Positions 12,796-23,400 of a DNA stretch of 64,000 bases are shown here, in pieces. The DNA comes from Cunninghamia lanceolata. Lineage: Eukaryota > Streptophyta > Pinopsida > Cupressales > Cupressaceae. Position numbers and translations under genes: made by a program. The stretch's first letter is position 1. Each line of letters begins with the position of its first letter. The stretch spans positions 1,488,001-1,552,000 of the forward strand of contig BSBN01001251.1 in the NCBI GenBank assembly GCA_027924645.1, in the 5' to 3' direction. Under the pieces are notes generated by a model. The model searched no databases and was not told where the DNA came from. It saw only the letters and a program-made list of their open reading frames with translations.

Positions 12796-12803
12796 CTTAA
12801 ATA
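12796..12803 (-). promoter_or_regulatory. Possible E2 LTR TATA box
   Basis: Minus strand reads CTATTTAAGC, about 270 bp into the LTR from its transcriptional start side. The same sequence is in the other LTR at about 16505-16512. Positional evidence only. Confidence 0.35.
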
Positions 12804-13047
12804 GATTTTCCTGCGAGTACTACTGACCCGACTCCAAGCGGCTGGGAACTCTCCAGGCGGCTGGGAGATCCAACCGAACATACATCATGACAGCTGTTCT
12901 AACAAACTTCCTAAAAATAGCAAAAGCATGGTCAGCATGATCTTATCATGATCAGCATGACCTTATTACATGCATTTGGTCTTATCAGACCTTCTTGGAA
13001 ACACAAACAAGACCTAAAACTACTAACTGCCTCATGAAGGCCAGCTG

Positions 13048-15225
13048 TCAGGTAGGTGCTCCTGCACCATACTCCCCAACAGAAAAGAACTCATGTCCCA
13101 TGAGTTTAGTATGTGGAAGTCCTCCACCTTTACACTTTGCCTTAGCAAGATGCTGATCTGTTCCAGCTTTGTCCTCTGCTGTCTCTTGGCTGCTCCAAGT
13201 CTTCTGAACTGTAACTTGCTTTCTGGCAAGTAAATCCTCATGCCTGTTGATGTAGGCCTTTCTCAGGTTGTCTTTGTGTTTGTCAGGTTGTCTGACTAGA
13301 ACCTCTGGCTGAACTGCCTCTTGAACTGTTGCACTGTTCAATCCTATCTTCCTTTCAATCTTTATAGGACAAGCAATAGTCCCAACTATGACAACATCCT
13401 TGTCATTCCTCTCAACTGATTGCTGTGTGCAAACCTGTTTCTGCACCTGCTGCTGACCTCTGTCAGTCAAAACTAAAACTTTCTTCAACCTGTTGTCCTG
13501 AACAACTCCTTTCCCTGCAGTATCCTCAACTGCCTTTATGCCTGCTCCTCTAGGCATCTGCACATACTCCTTCTTTCCCATTAAAATGATTTTGGCTGCC
13601 CCCTGTGCTGCAGCATCTGCCTGCAATGGCATCAACTTCATAGTCTTCCCATCTTTCTTGATGGTATAGGTATTAGCGTACCCATCATACAGTACCCTTC
13701 TATCAAATTGCCATGGTCTACCCAACAGTAGGTGACAACATTCCATAGGCAAAATATCACACAAAATTCTATCCTGATATGCTCCAATCTGAAAATCCAC
13801 ATATGCCTGTTCAGAGACAAAAAGTGATTGACTATCATTTACCCAAGATGCCTTGTAAGGGTGTGGATGTGGAATCCTTTCCAAATTCAGTTTATCCACC
13901 ATTTCCTGAGATACCATGTTGTCTGTTGAACCAGTATCAATGACAACCTTACATTTTTTACCTTTGCTCTTGCATATGGTCTTGAAAAGAGCTCTTCTTT
14001 GTGGGGATTCTTTGTCATGTACCTTCATGGTAGTTGCTGTTCTTCTCATCAGCAGAGACTCTCCACTCTCTGGGTATGCATAATTATCAGGCTCCTTATC
14101 TTTTTGATAAGTGTTTGAACTCTGCACACTTTGCTCTACTGTCTCTTCTTGTACCAGTTGTACTCTCTTGTCACTAGTTCTATCATTTCTGGATGATGAA
14201 CCTTTGTTTTCTGGACATTTAAAGGATGGATGACCAAACTCACCATAGGTGTAACACTTTCCTGAAAATGTAGTAGAACCTCTACCACCTCCAAATCTTC
14301 CTCTATTACCTTTCCATCCACCTCTGAAATCAGACTGTCCCTGTCCTTTACCAGTGTCTTCTTGACCCTCATTTGTTTGCTTTTGTGTAGGGGCTGCTCC
14401 TCTTCCCCTCATATTGTTTCTTCTTCCTCTCATGGACTTATCATGTCCTCTATTCATCTTTTCTTCAATCCTGATTGCCATTTGATAACAATCCTCCACA
14501 TTCTTAGGGTTAGCTAAAACTAACTCATCCTGTATGTTAAATCTCAAACCAGCCAAGTACCTAGCCACCTTTTCTACCTCATTCTCATGATGACCAGATC
14601 TCATACTCAACTTATAAAACTCCTCAGTATATGCCTTCACATCCCTTTCCTTCTGCTTTAAAAATGGCAGCTTCTTAAACATCTGGATTTCATAATCCCT
14701 TGGCAAGAATTTACCTTTGATCCTTGCTACCATCTTATCCCATGAAGTGATCTTTGACTTCCCTTGTTTCCTTCTCTCAGATTGTACATAATCCCACCAT
14801 ACCAAAGCATGACCTCCTAACTTGGTCTTTGCAATCTTTACCTTCTGATCCTCAGCAATATCTTCACATTCAAAGTGATTATCAAGTGCAGCAATCCAAT
14901 CCAGCAACTCGTCTTCATTCAAACTTCCAGTATACTTGGAAACATCAACCTTTACCTTAGGTTTATCATTCTGCACTGCCTTTAACAGTTTTGCCAATCT
15001 CTAGTCTTCAGCATCCAGATCTTCAGCTACCTCTTCATACTCTTCAACAGTATCTTCATCTTCTTCAGACTCACTGTCTGCCACTTCCCTCTTTTTGTTC
15101 TTTTCTAGGGCTGTAAGCCTGGCTTGAAGTGCTTCAGCAAGCTCCTTCATCTTCCTCATCTCTCTAACATGTTTTTCCTTCATCTCCTGCAATTCCCTTG
15201 CAGTACCACTACCTTTAGGAGGCAT
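13048..15225 (-). pseudogene. E2 gag-protease polyprotein, one in-frame TAG
   Basis: The frame starts at ATG 15225 (MPPKGSG), with a charged, coiled-coil-like N-terminus and a Glu/Asp-rich stretch. It meets a single TAG at 15001-15003, then stays open for 650 codons, ending just inside the LTR at 13048. After the stop come a Gypsy gag capsid (AALDNHFECE, WWDYVQSERR, LPRDYEIQMFKKL, then YTEEFYKLSMR), a basic Arg/Gly-rich segment, and a zinc knuckle in which the second Cys is Tyr (codon 14245-14247). An aspartic protease follows with DTGS at 13927-13938 and a downstream ILPMECCHLLLGRPWQ block typical of Ty3 proteases. The protein ends in a tail of about 160 residues with no domain I recognise. 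The TAG may be decay or a programmed readthrough; decay is more likely because the position is inside gag. Confidence 0.85.
13070..13079 (-). promoter_or_regulatory. E2 polypurine tract
   Basis: Minus strand TTGGGGAGTA immediately precedes the 3' LTR, the expected site for plus-strand DNA priming. Confidence 0.85.
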
Positions 15226-15320
15226 TTTGTCAACCTCTCACTCAACACACAACACACAATCAACTCTACCTCTACCCTTTCAGTGACAGAATCAACACAC
15301 AACAGCCCAGACCTTTTGCT

Positions 15321-15334
15321 GAGCTCTGATACCA
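15321..15334 (-). promoter_or_regulatory. E2 primer-binding site, initiator tRNA-Met type
   Basis: Minus strand TGGTATCAGAGCTC begins 3 bases from the LTR end. TGGTATCAGAGC is the standard plant retrotransposon site pairing with the 3' end of initiator tRNA-Met. Confidence 0.92.
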
Positions 15335-15337
15335 CTA

Positions 15338-16778
15338 TGATGCAGAGGCATCCACACTATAACCTTACAATATAGCATGGATGTCTGCAGCCCATCATCA
15401 TCATCATCATCATCATCATATTTTGCTTAACACTGTCAGCATCATCATCATATTTCACCTGCCGACCGATATCCTCCTGATGACAATCCCTCGCCCGTTC
15501 GCATGTCAACAGCATCACCTTACTTGATAATCGACAGCATCATCATGTTCGACCAGCGCGAACATCCTCCTGACGTACACTGTTCACTTCAGTGACAACT
15601 TCCGTCTTCACTACCTTCAGCATCATGATATTCAACATCATGATAATCAACAGGATAAAGAACATCCGGTTCCTCCCATTTATCCTGATGATGACGAATC
15701 TTAACTCCTCGCACCTTCCCTTTGATGCTGACGTCACCCGATATCCTGATGACGTATATCTTGATGACGATGACGTCACCCGCAGCTCCTCAATATCCTA
15801 CTATTCTGAAATATCCTGATGACGTATATCCTGATGATGATGACGTCATATCCTGCTGTTGGCCAAACTTAGTTTTTTTTCGGCCCGCGATCAACCCGAT
15901 CTTCAGCCTGATGCCGATGCACCCCTCCTCGGCTCCTCCTGATGATGATCACCCGACGCACATTCGCTTCATGCACTCAACTGCATCATGTCGATCTCCT
16001 CCTACTCGGATGATGATGCCCGAAGCAACTGCAGGATATTCACCAAATTATCCTGATGATGCGGTTTTGACAAACTTTCAGCCTTAGTGGATTTTCGCTG
16101 TTCTGATCCACCGAACCTCCTGGGATGACTCGATCCTCTCTCAGGGTGATCTTCCACACTTTATCAGCTCGACCTAGCACATGCCCATGCTAGGGTCTTC
16201 AACACCTTTCAGCCGCGATCCTGCACACCTGCATGCGAACAAACAAACTAACACCTACCCTACTGTACATAACCATTCCACCGATCAGATGAATCAACCG
16301 GTGGAATGGATCAGTGAATCCATACAGCCACCAAACCAGCAAATCGATTACACAAAGGAGATCAGACAGAAAACGAAAATAGGATCTTTATTGATTTCAA
16401 AGATGCAATACAATATACTGTTTCTCACACAGCACACTCGAACTCCTCTGCTCAATGCAATACTATACTACCGATCGATGATCTACAGTCAACCGATCCT
16501 CATGCTTAAATAGATTTTCCTGCGAGTACTACTGACCCGACTCCAAGCGGCTGGGAACTCTCCAGGCGGCTGGGAGATCCAACCGAACATACATCATGAC
16601 AGCTGTTCTAACAAACTTCCTAAAAATAGCAAAAGCATGGTCAGCATGATCTTATCATGATCAGCATGACCTTATTACATGCATTTGGTCTTATCAGACC
16701 TTCTTGGAAACATAAACAAGACCTAAAACTACTAACTGCCTCATGAAGGCCAGCTGTCAGGTAGGTGCTCCTGCACCA
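15338..16778 (-). repeat. E2 5' LTR (1441 bp)
   Basis: Same length as the left copy, with the same TG...CA ends, a (CAT)9 run at 15393-15419 and the same CCTGATGACG repeats. It retains TGACGTCA palindromes at 15729-15736, 15771-15778 and 15841-15848. Confidence 0.92.
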
Positions 16779-16783
16779 TAGTA
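16779..16783. repeat. E2 target-site duplication, right copy (TAGTA)
   Basis: Directly follows the terminal CACCA of the E2 LTR and matches 11624-11628. Confidence 0.85.
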
Positions 16784-18351
16784 TAACACTGAGGAGGTGA
16801 CCTCGAGGAGGTTCACTCTCCCCCACTCCATACGCGTTTAGCCTTTTCTCCAATGGGGATGCTCTCACCACACCCAAACCTATACAACAATGAAAATAAC
16901 AACCAACATAATTTTTCAATCACATATAGTAAAAATAAAAGCATGCATAGGGAAATGGCTATTGCCATGGAGCTTACCTTCAAAAGCCCTACAATGGAAG
17001 CACATTTGAAGAAGAGCTCCAAGCTTCTCCAAGTCTCCAAGCCTCCAAAATTTCTCCAACACTCCCCAAAACCTCCAAGCGTAGAAAGAAATTTCCAAAA
17101 AAAAAGAAGAACCCCCAACTCCTCTCCAAGAGGAGATAAAATAGGCCTTCCAATTTAGCCTTGAGGAATGAGAAGGTGACAAGTGTCACCTTCTCCTTCC
17201 TCATCCCATGCTACTTGCAAGGGAGAAGGAGTGTGAGGGTGACAAGTGTCACCCTCTAATCCATTCAAACTCTCACCTTATCCACTTGTGCTCTCACACA
17301 TGTGTGAGAGACCAAGTGGAGAGGTGGAAACTCTCCTCAAGACTCCATGAGGATAAGGGATGCCACATGGCATCTTCTTATTCTCCAAGAGAGATATCTC
17401 CCTCCAAGATGCTCTCACACATGTGTGAGAGTCTTGGAGGGAGATCCCACACACTTGGGGGTCTTGAAGACTTGTCAAGTCTTCTTGGTGAAGGAATCCT
17501 CAAACTTTGGGAAGGGAGATGGGTCTTTCCCAAAGCATGACTCATCTCCCATCTTTAGCCATTCAAATTTCGTCACATTTACTAAAACTAAGTTTAGAGT
17601 GACTAAAAGTGAGTTACCCTAGGGTTTAGTAAGTCCAAATGGACCCTAGACCCTAGGGTTACCACCTAGGGTAAGTTTGGGACTCTAGAAAACACCTAGG
17701 GAGGTATAAAATCACTTTAAATGGCCCATAAATAAAATAACACCAAATGGTGTAAATCAAATATAAATATACAACACATGATATAAATCAATTTTAAAAA
17801 AGGAGTAACTAGGCCAAATAATTAAATCAAGCATGTACGAAAACATCATCCGATCAAACATGATCCTCATCCCTCTTGGGAATGGATAAGATTTATAGGG
17901 AATTACATCTGTGTGAAAACTACCTCCGATTGGGAATACAACCTGCGCAACTAGATCAAGCGGTCAATCACATCATGGATAAATCATAGCCGAAGCAATA
18001 GAAATTAAATTCATGTTATTGCATACAACATTAATCATTCACATCATAATTAAAATTAAAATTGCATTTCCTATTTAATATCTCATAATCATCATCAAAT
18101 AAATAAATCCACATAATGAACCCATAATCACATCAATAATCATCATCAATATATCTCACATGTCTAACATCATAATAGAATCAAAATAAGATCTAATCAA
18201 ATCACCACATGACTAATCAATGCTAATCCAGAATCAAGAGATATAGTCTAAATTTGCATAATGGAAATCAATAGTCTCTAAAAGTCTGATAATGTCACCA
18301 ACTATAATGTAAAATGATCAAAATAATGAAGTGAAATAAATCATCCTCACA
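16784..18351 (-). repeat. E3 3' LTR, proximal (U3) part
   Basis: Begins on the minus strand with TGTGAGGATG right after a GGGGGGAGGA polypurine tract, so it is the start of the 3' LTR. It is non-coding; short frames at 16641-17622 are by-products of the inverted repeats. It contains the palindrome cluster at 17162-17550 and runs to the E2 insertion site, where the pre-insertion minus strand would read CTATTTATAGCC, a plausible TATA region. Confidence 0.7.
17162..17550. repeat. Cluster of about eight inverted repeats (hairpins) in E3 LTR
   Basis: Arms and spacers read directly: 17162-17181/17184-17203 (20-bp arms, one mismatch, core GGTGACAAGTGTCACC); 17235-17244/17247-17256 (same core); 17281-17320 (core CTCTCACACATGTGTGAGAG at 17291-17310, outer arms with two mismatches); 17359-17374 (GATGCCACATGGCATC); 17391-17400 (GAGATATCTC); 17396-17445 (24-bp arms with a 2-base bulge, same 20-bp core at 17412-17431); 17466-17484 (9-bp arms, 1-base spacer); 17505-17513/17527-17535. 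Two core families each occur twice, so part of the cluster arose by duplication of a palindrome. Confidence 0.9.
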
Positions 18352-18364
18352 TCCTCCCCCCTAA
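18352..18364 (-). promoter_or_regulatory. E3 polypurine tract
   Basis: Minus strand TTAGGGGGGAGGA lies between the end of the chromodomain frame and the LTR start. Confidence 0.8.
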
Positions 18365-18365
18365 G

Positions 18366-19790
18366 ACTAAACTTCCTCCTGGAAGTCATCAAAAAGGTGA
18401 GGATAAAGCGCCCTCAAACTAGTTGCATCCTCCCAAGTCGCTGTGACCTCATCATAACAATCCCACTGGACCCTAATCTAGTCTAGCTCTCGACCTCAAA
18501 GGCCCAGCGTCTGACAAGCCAATATGTGAATTGACTCCAAAGCCAACTACCTATCTGCCTCTACCTATAGAGCACTCCAATCCAATACATGAGATAAATC
18601 AGATATATATCGTCGTAATACAGAAACATGAAAAATATCGTGGATACGTGACAGGCTAGGTGGCAACGCTAGATGGTAGGCTATAGGTCCTATCCGCTCC
18701 AAAATCTCAAAAGGTCCTACGAACCGTGGTGCGATCTTAGAGCCCTTTCCATAATGGATTGGACTCTTGTGTGGCCGCACTCTTAGGAATACTCTGTCAC
18801 CAACTAAGAAGCTCCGATCTAGTCTCGAAGCATTAGCATACTTCTTCTATCTATCCTGTGCCTCTTGAAGTCTCTACCTAATCAATGTGACCTGCTACTC
18901 CATATCCTGAACCAACTCTGGACCAATGGCAACTCTGTCCTCTATCTGATCCCAACTCAATGGTGTCCTACATGGTTTGCCGTATAAAGCCTGAAAAGGA
19001 GGCATACCCAACGAGATATGATGCCCATTATTATAGGCAAACTCAACCAGTTACAAATACTCCTCCCATCTAGACTAGTGGTCCATGACATACATACGGA
19101 GCATGTTATCCAACACCTGATTCACCTGCTTTGTCTATTCGTTTGTCTCGGGGTGATAAATGGAGCTAAAGTTGAGTTGTGTACCCAACACCTGCTGCAA
19201 AGCTCTCCAAAAGGCTGAAGTGAACACTGAATCCCTATCAGAAATGATGCGGCGAGGTACCCCATGTAATCTCACAATGTCATCTAGGAATTCTCTCGCC
19301 ACTGTTGGTGCATTGTACGTCATGTGTATAGGTGATAAATGCGCCACCTTGGTCAACTTGTCAACTGTCACCATGATGGCATCATGGCGGTGAGAAGAGA
19401 TAGGAATACCAACAATGAAATCCATGGAAATGGTGTCCCATTTCCACTCAAGTATCTCGTGAGGGTATAAAAGACCCGCTAGATGCTAATGCTCAGCCTT
19501 GACCCTCTAGTACTCAAGGCATCAAGCAACAAACTCTGCAATATCCTGTCTCATACCCGCCCAATGGTATAACTATCATAGGTCGGCATGTATCTTCTTC
19601 ACCCCCGAATGTGCTACATATGGTGCTCTGTGAGCCTCTGATAACACTATAGAATGTAGGTTGCCTGCACGGGGTACATAGATGTACTATCGATGACAAA
19701 GTAACCATATGCCTTAAGTGAGTATCCTGCAAACTTGCCCACTAGGGCCCTCTGTAACTGGATCTCCTACTACACCTCAAGAAACCACTC
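18366..19790 (-). pseudogene. E3 integrase with C-terminal chromodomain, broken
   Basis: Read right to left. The zinc-binding region has the second Cys changed to Tyr (CLEYQ). The catalytic core starts at MDFIVGIP (first Asp present) and continues to RRIISDRDSVFTS (second Asp present). The third acidic residue, expected in an EQTERVNQ-like motif, reads TKQVNQ, so the catalytic Glu is Lys. A GPFEILERIGPIAYHL block and an IHDIFHVSVLRRY block are typical of the integrase C-terminus of chromoviruses. After two stops, QWDCYDEVTATWEDATSLRA and PHLF match a Tekay-type chromodomain, which in related elements targets insertion to modified chromatin. Several stops, mostly TAG, and a frame change relative to RNase H make it non-functional. 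Confidence 0.85.
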
Positions 19791-19799
19791 ATCCTCAGG

Positions 19800-21405
19800 C
19801 AAATGCTAAATAATGCATCCTCTCAAGTCCACACTCAGAGTCAAGGTCAGGATCTCATAGCACCTCTGACTCAATGCATCAGCAACCATGTTCTCCTTCC
19901 CTTTGATGTAGTGGACATCAAAGTTGTACTCGCAAAGAAACTCCATCCAACGTCACTGACGAGCATTCATATTTGGCTGTGTGAATATGTACTGAAGGCT
20001 ATGATGATCTGAATGAAGCTCAAAGCGATGACCCAATAAGAAATGTCTCCAATGAACTAGAGCATGAACCACTGCTATGAGCTCCAAATCATGAGTGGGG
20101 TAGTTCAACTCATGGGTCTTGAGCTTTCGCGACTCATACATGATCGCTCTACCACCCTACATAAGTACGGCTTCCAAACCCTCAAGCAATGCATCTGTGC
20201 AAACCATAAAATCTGCTACTGGACCAGGAACCACTAAGATGGGAGCACTAGTAAGACGCTCCTTGAGGACCCCAAAGGCCCTCTCACACTGCTCAGTCCA
20301 AAAGAAACTCTTCCCTTTCCGCTGAAGGGAAGTGATGGTGTGCGCTATCAAAGAGAAACCCTCAACAAATCTATGGTAATAACCAGCTAACCCCATAAAA
20401 CTTCTGACCTCTATCACACTGGTGGGTGCTGGCCAATCTCTAATAGCTCTGATCTTTCATGGATCTACGGAGATTCCATCACCAGATAGGATATGCCCCA
20501 AATACTATACCTCTGTCCTAAAAAATGTACACTTCGTCAGGTTCCCATAAAGATTCTTCTCCCTCAAACACTGCAAAACCTGACGTCGGTGCTCCTCATG
20601 CTCCTCCTTGGTCTGTGAATAGATCAATATGTCATCGAGGAAAATAATCACGAACCAGTCCAAGTAGGTATAAAACACCCCGTTCATGAGATTCATGAAC
20701 ATTGCAGGGGCGTTCGTCAAACCGAAGGGGACCACAGTGAACTCATAGTGGCCATATCAAGTCCAGAAGGCGGTCTTATGGATGTCTGCCTCTATGATAC
20801 GCAACTGATGGTAACTGGACTTCAGGTCAATCTTAGAGAACACCCTGACTCCCTGCATCTGGTTGAAGAGATCATAAATCCTGGGAAGAGGGTAACAGTT
20901 CTTCACCGTCACCTTATTTAACTGCCTATAATCCATGCATAAACAAAGTGACCCATCCTTCTTCTTCACGAAGATGACCAGAGTGCCCCAAGGTGAAACG
21001 CTTGGTCGGATGTGGCCCTTCTCGAGCAAGTCCTCAAGATGCAACTTGAGCTCTGTGAGCTCATGAGTGGTCATCTTGTAGGGTGCACGAGACACTGGCT
21101 CGGCACTCGGCACTAAATCAATATGAAAGTCTACCTCATGATGAGGTGGCATCCCCAGTAACTCTGCTGGAAACACATCGGTAAACTCTCTCAAGATGGG
21201 ATGGTCATCTAATGATGCCTCAAGCTCATCCTCTAATTTGTCACTAACTGTAATAGTGAGCATCTGGCATCCCTTCCGCATGCAGCGCTTAAACTGTTGA
21301 GCAAATATCATACGAACTGTTGTGGGCTTCTGAATGCCCACTATCTCAACTGATGTACCATGATCATCTAAGTAGTTAATCACCTTTTAGCGACAATCTA
21401 GCTTA
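19800..21405 (-). pseudogene. E3 reverse transcriptase and RNase H, broken
   Basis: Read right to left in a single frame with nonsense codons. It starts near [20 protein letters not shown], continues through [17 protein letters not shown] and [15 protein letters not shown], then [16 protein letters not shown], and reaches the catalytic FLDDIL with Asp codons at 20631-20636. RNase H follows: [27 protein letters not shown], then ELNYPTHDLELIAVVHAL and HRFELHSDHHSLQYIF, and the GKENMVADALS tail. Order and motifs fit a Ty3/Gypsy chromovirus polymerase. Stops are mainly TAG where Gln or Trp is expected. Confidence 0.88.
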
Positions 21406-22215
21406 GCTCTATGAGCCGCAAGCCAATCCATACCCAAAACTACACCGTAGGACCCTAAGGTCACAAACTGTAGTAAAGGGTCCCAAAGATATCTCACAAT
21501 CATGGACTAAGGCATCCACTATCATCTTGGCCCCTAAGGCCAACTCAATCTCCCATCTATCGCCCTGCCTAGAGGTCACCAGCCTACAATGCTCCACTAA
21601 TGATGGAGATATGAAAGAGTCAGTAGCACTAGGGTCAAAAAGAATAGAAATGGGGACACCCCCTTTCATACCTGAGGTCTCAATCACTAATCCCTAAAAA
21701 TTAGCCTGGCAGTTATCAACTGTTGTGAACATACAGTGGGACCTACCCACATCTCCAACCATCTGCTCTAATCATCCTGCATGAGGCTGTCCCCCTGCTG
21801 TAAAGCCCTGTGGGCACTCTCTGGCTAAATGTCCCACTCCACCACAAACATAGCATGGGCCCCGAGCCTGTACCTGTCCAGTCTAAGTCCTACCTGATCG
21901 CTGTTGTCCAGATCATCCTATGGACCCCTATGAACCCCTGTAGGACTATTGTGACCTTGCGGGTCCCGTAGGTGGTCCCTGCTCCCTCTGGTCCCTACAC
22001 AGGCCTTGCTGCTACCAACCTCGATTATGACCCTGTGTGCCCTCTATTGTGGCCTGGATCTCTACTGCTGTTGTTGTGGAGGCCTAGCAGGTAAGAATGT
22101 GGAACTAAATCCTCCTCTCTGAGGTAGCAGTGGTGGTTTGCGGTAACTCTGTTGATGCTGCTGCTACCCATGATCCTAAAACTGAGGGTGTGAACTCTGC
22201 CCTCATCCCTGTATC
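21406..22215 (-). pseudogene. E3 gag C-terminus and aspartic protease, truncated
   Basis: The protease segment (21687-21409) has ILFDPSATDSFIS, the chromovirus active site normally read as D-[ST]-G or DPGA; here Gly is Ser. A complete CCHC zinc knuckle (CYVCGGVGHLARECP) lies at about 21795-21840 in a preceding frame. Upstream are a Gln/Gly-rich linker remnant and an abrupt end at about 22.21 kb, where plus-strand Copia sequence begins. The capsid part of gag and the 5' LTR are missing. Confidence 0.75.
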
Positions 22216-23145
22216 TCCCTAGGATATGGTGTATGGAAGATAGTTGACAAAGAGTATACTATACCTCCTAATGGCCCAAAGGATGAAGATGAAATTAAAG
22301 AATATGAGAACAATGGCAAGGCAAGGAGTGCTCTTCTGAATAGTCTCTCTAATTCTAAATTAGTGAAGGTGATGAGTTACAAAATTGCTCATGAGATCTG
22401 GAAGAAGCTGACAAGTACCTAATAAGGAGATGACAAGGTCAAGAAAGTAAAGATGCAGATTTTGAAGACCAAGTTTGAAACCCTAAAGATGTCAGAAGAT
22501 GAAAATATTACAAGCTACATGCAGAGAGTGGATGAAGTCATCAACTCCATCAATGTTCTTGGTGGAAATCTGGAGGAGAGTGAAGTGGTAAAGAAGGTAC
22601 TAAGAAATCTTCCAAAATCTTATAGTGCTAAAGTTTCTGCTATTGAAGAAACTCAAATTTTGGATAAGTATTCTAGTGATCAAATGTTTGGTACTCTAAC
22701 TACTTTTGAGATAAGAGAATTTGGTCAAGATGATTCAAGAAAAGAAACTGCTTTTAAGACTAGAAAGATAGAAAAGAATGTTGAATCTGATTCAGATGAC
22801 TTTGATGAAGTGGAAGCAAATTTTGTGAATAGATTGAAAAAGGGTTCTGGAAAATACAGAGGTAAGTTACCCTTCAAATGTTTTAACTGTGGAAAGATAG
22901 GTCATTATGCTTCTAAATGTCCAATCAAAATTTTTAATGACAAATACAAGGAGAACAAAGGTAAATCATTCAAGAAAACTTATTATGTTAAAGAAGATGA
23001 TAGCATATCTGATGACGAGTCTGACTATCTAGATGATAATGGTAATGAATACTTGTTCATAGCTTTTAATGTTGAAACTGATTCTACTAATCTTAGAAGA
23101 TGTATGAAGGATACTACTCTAGAAATAGGGCACCACACTGAATGA
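22216..23145 (+). pseudogene. E4 gag (Copia)
   Basis: Begins within gag at GYGVWKIVDKEYTIP, where related proteins have about 30 more residues. A TAATAAGG-type double stop near 22420 interrupts it; then 22453-23145 is open for 230 codons. The region includes the UBN2/gag-polypeptide motifs (HEIWKKLTS, MQILKTKFETLKM, VVKKVLRNLPKSY) and a complete CCHC zinc knuckle (CFNCGKIGHYASKC, 22879-22920). A charged linker then leads to a TGA just before the protease. Confidence 0.85.
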
Positions 23146-23400
23146 GCTTTAGTTACTACTTTTCATTTAAGAGAGGAGGAGAATCTATGGTTAATTGATA
23201 GTGGGTGTTCAAATCATATGACAAGTGATAAGAATAATTTTGTGAAGATTGATAAGTTTGATGAAGGTTTTGTTAAGTTTGGAGATGATGCATCTGTTAA
23301 AATATGTGGAAGATGTTCAATTAGTTTTGATGGCATGCATACTATAGATGATGTTATTTATGTCAAGGGTCTCTAGCATAATCTCCTAAGTGTAGGACAA
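23146..23400 (+). pseudogene. E4 aspartic protease (Copia)
   Basis: In frame with gag after one stop: WLIDSGCSNHMT, catalytic D-S-G at 23197-23205, then VKFGDDASVKICGR and DDVIYVKGL. One TAG precedes HNLLSVGQ, the usual border with integrase. Confidence 0.8.

Larger units (their letters stand above)
11629..13069 (-). repeat. E2 3' LTR (1441 bp)
   Basis: TGATGCAG...CTGCACCA, termini inverted relative to each other. It includes a (CAT)9 microsatellite at 11684-11710 and several ATATCCTGATGAC repeats at 12030-12130. Frames inside it (for example 12013-12378) are repeat-derived and not called as genes. Confidence 0.92.
11629..16778 (-). mobile_element. E2: complete non-autonomous Gypsy-type gag-protease element (5150 bp)
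   Basis: Both LTRs (1441 bp each), the TAGTA duplication, the PBS and the PPT are all present and correctly placed, so the structure is complete. The interior (2268 bp) encodes only gag and an aspartic protease; there is no RT, RNase H or integrase and no space for them. It would depend on pol supplied in trans. It sits within the LTR of E3, beside a CTATAAATAG sequence, and is therefore younger than E3. The two LTRs differ mainly by transitions, many at CG sites. Confidence 0.9.

Noticed and set aside
15321..15334. tRNA-like sequence
   Set aside because: It is a primer-binding site complementary to a tRNA 3' end, with no cloverleaf around it; no tRNA gene found in the window.
17208..17622. 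Overlapping 90-110-codon frames near the palindrome cluster
   Set aside because: By-products of the inverted repeats, repeated in frames on both strands; no protein signature.
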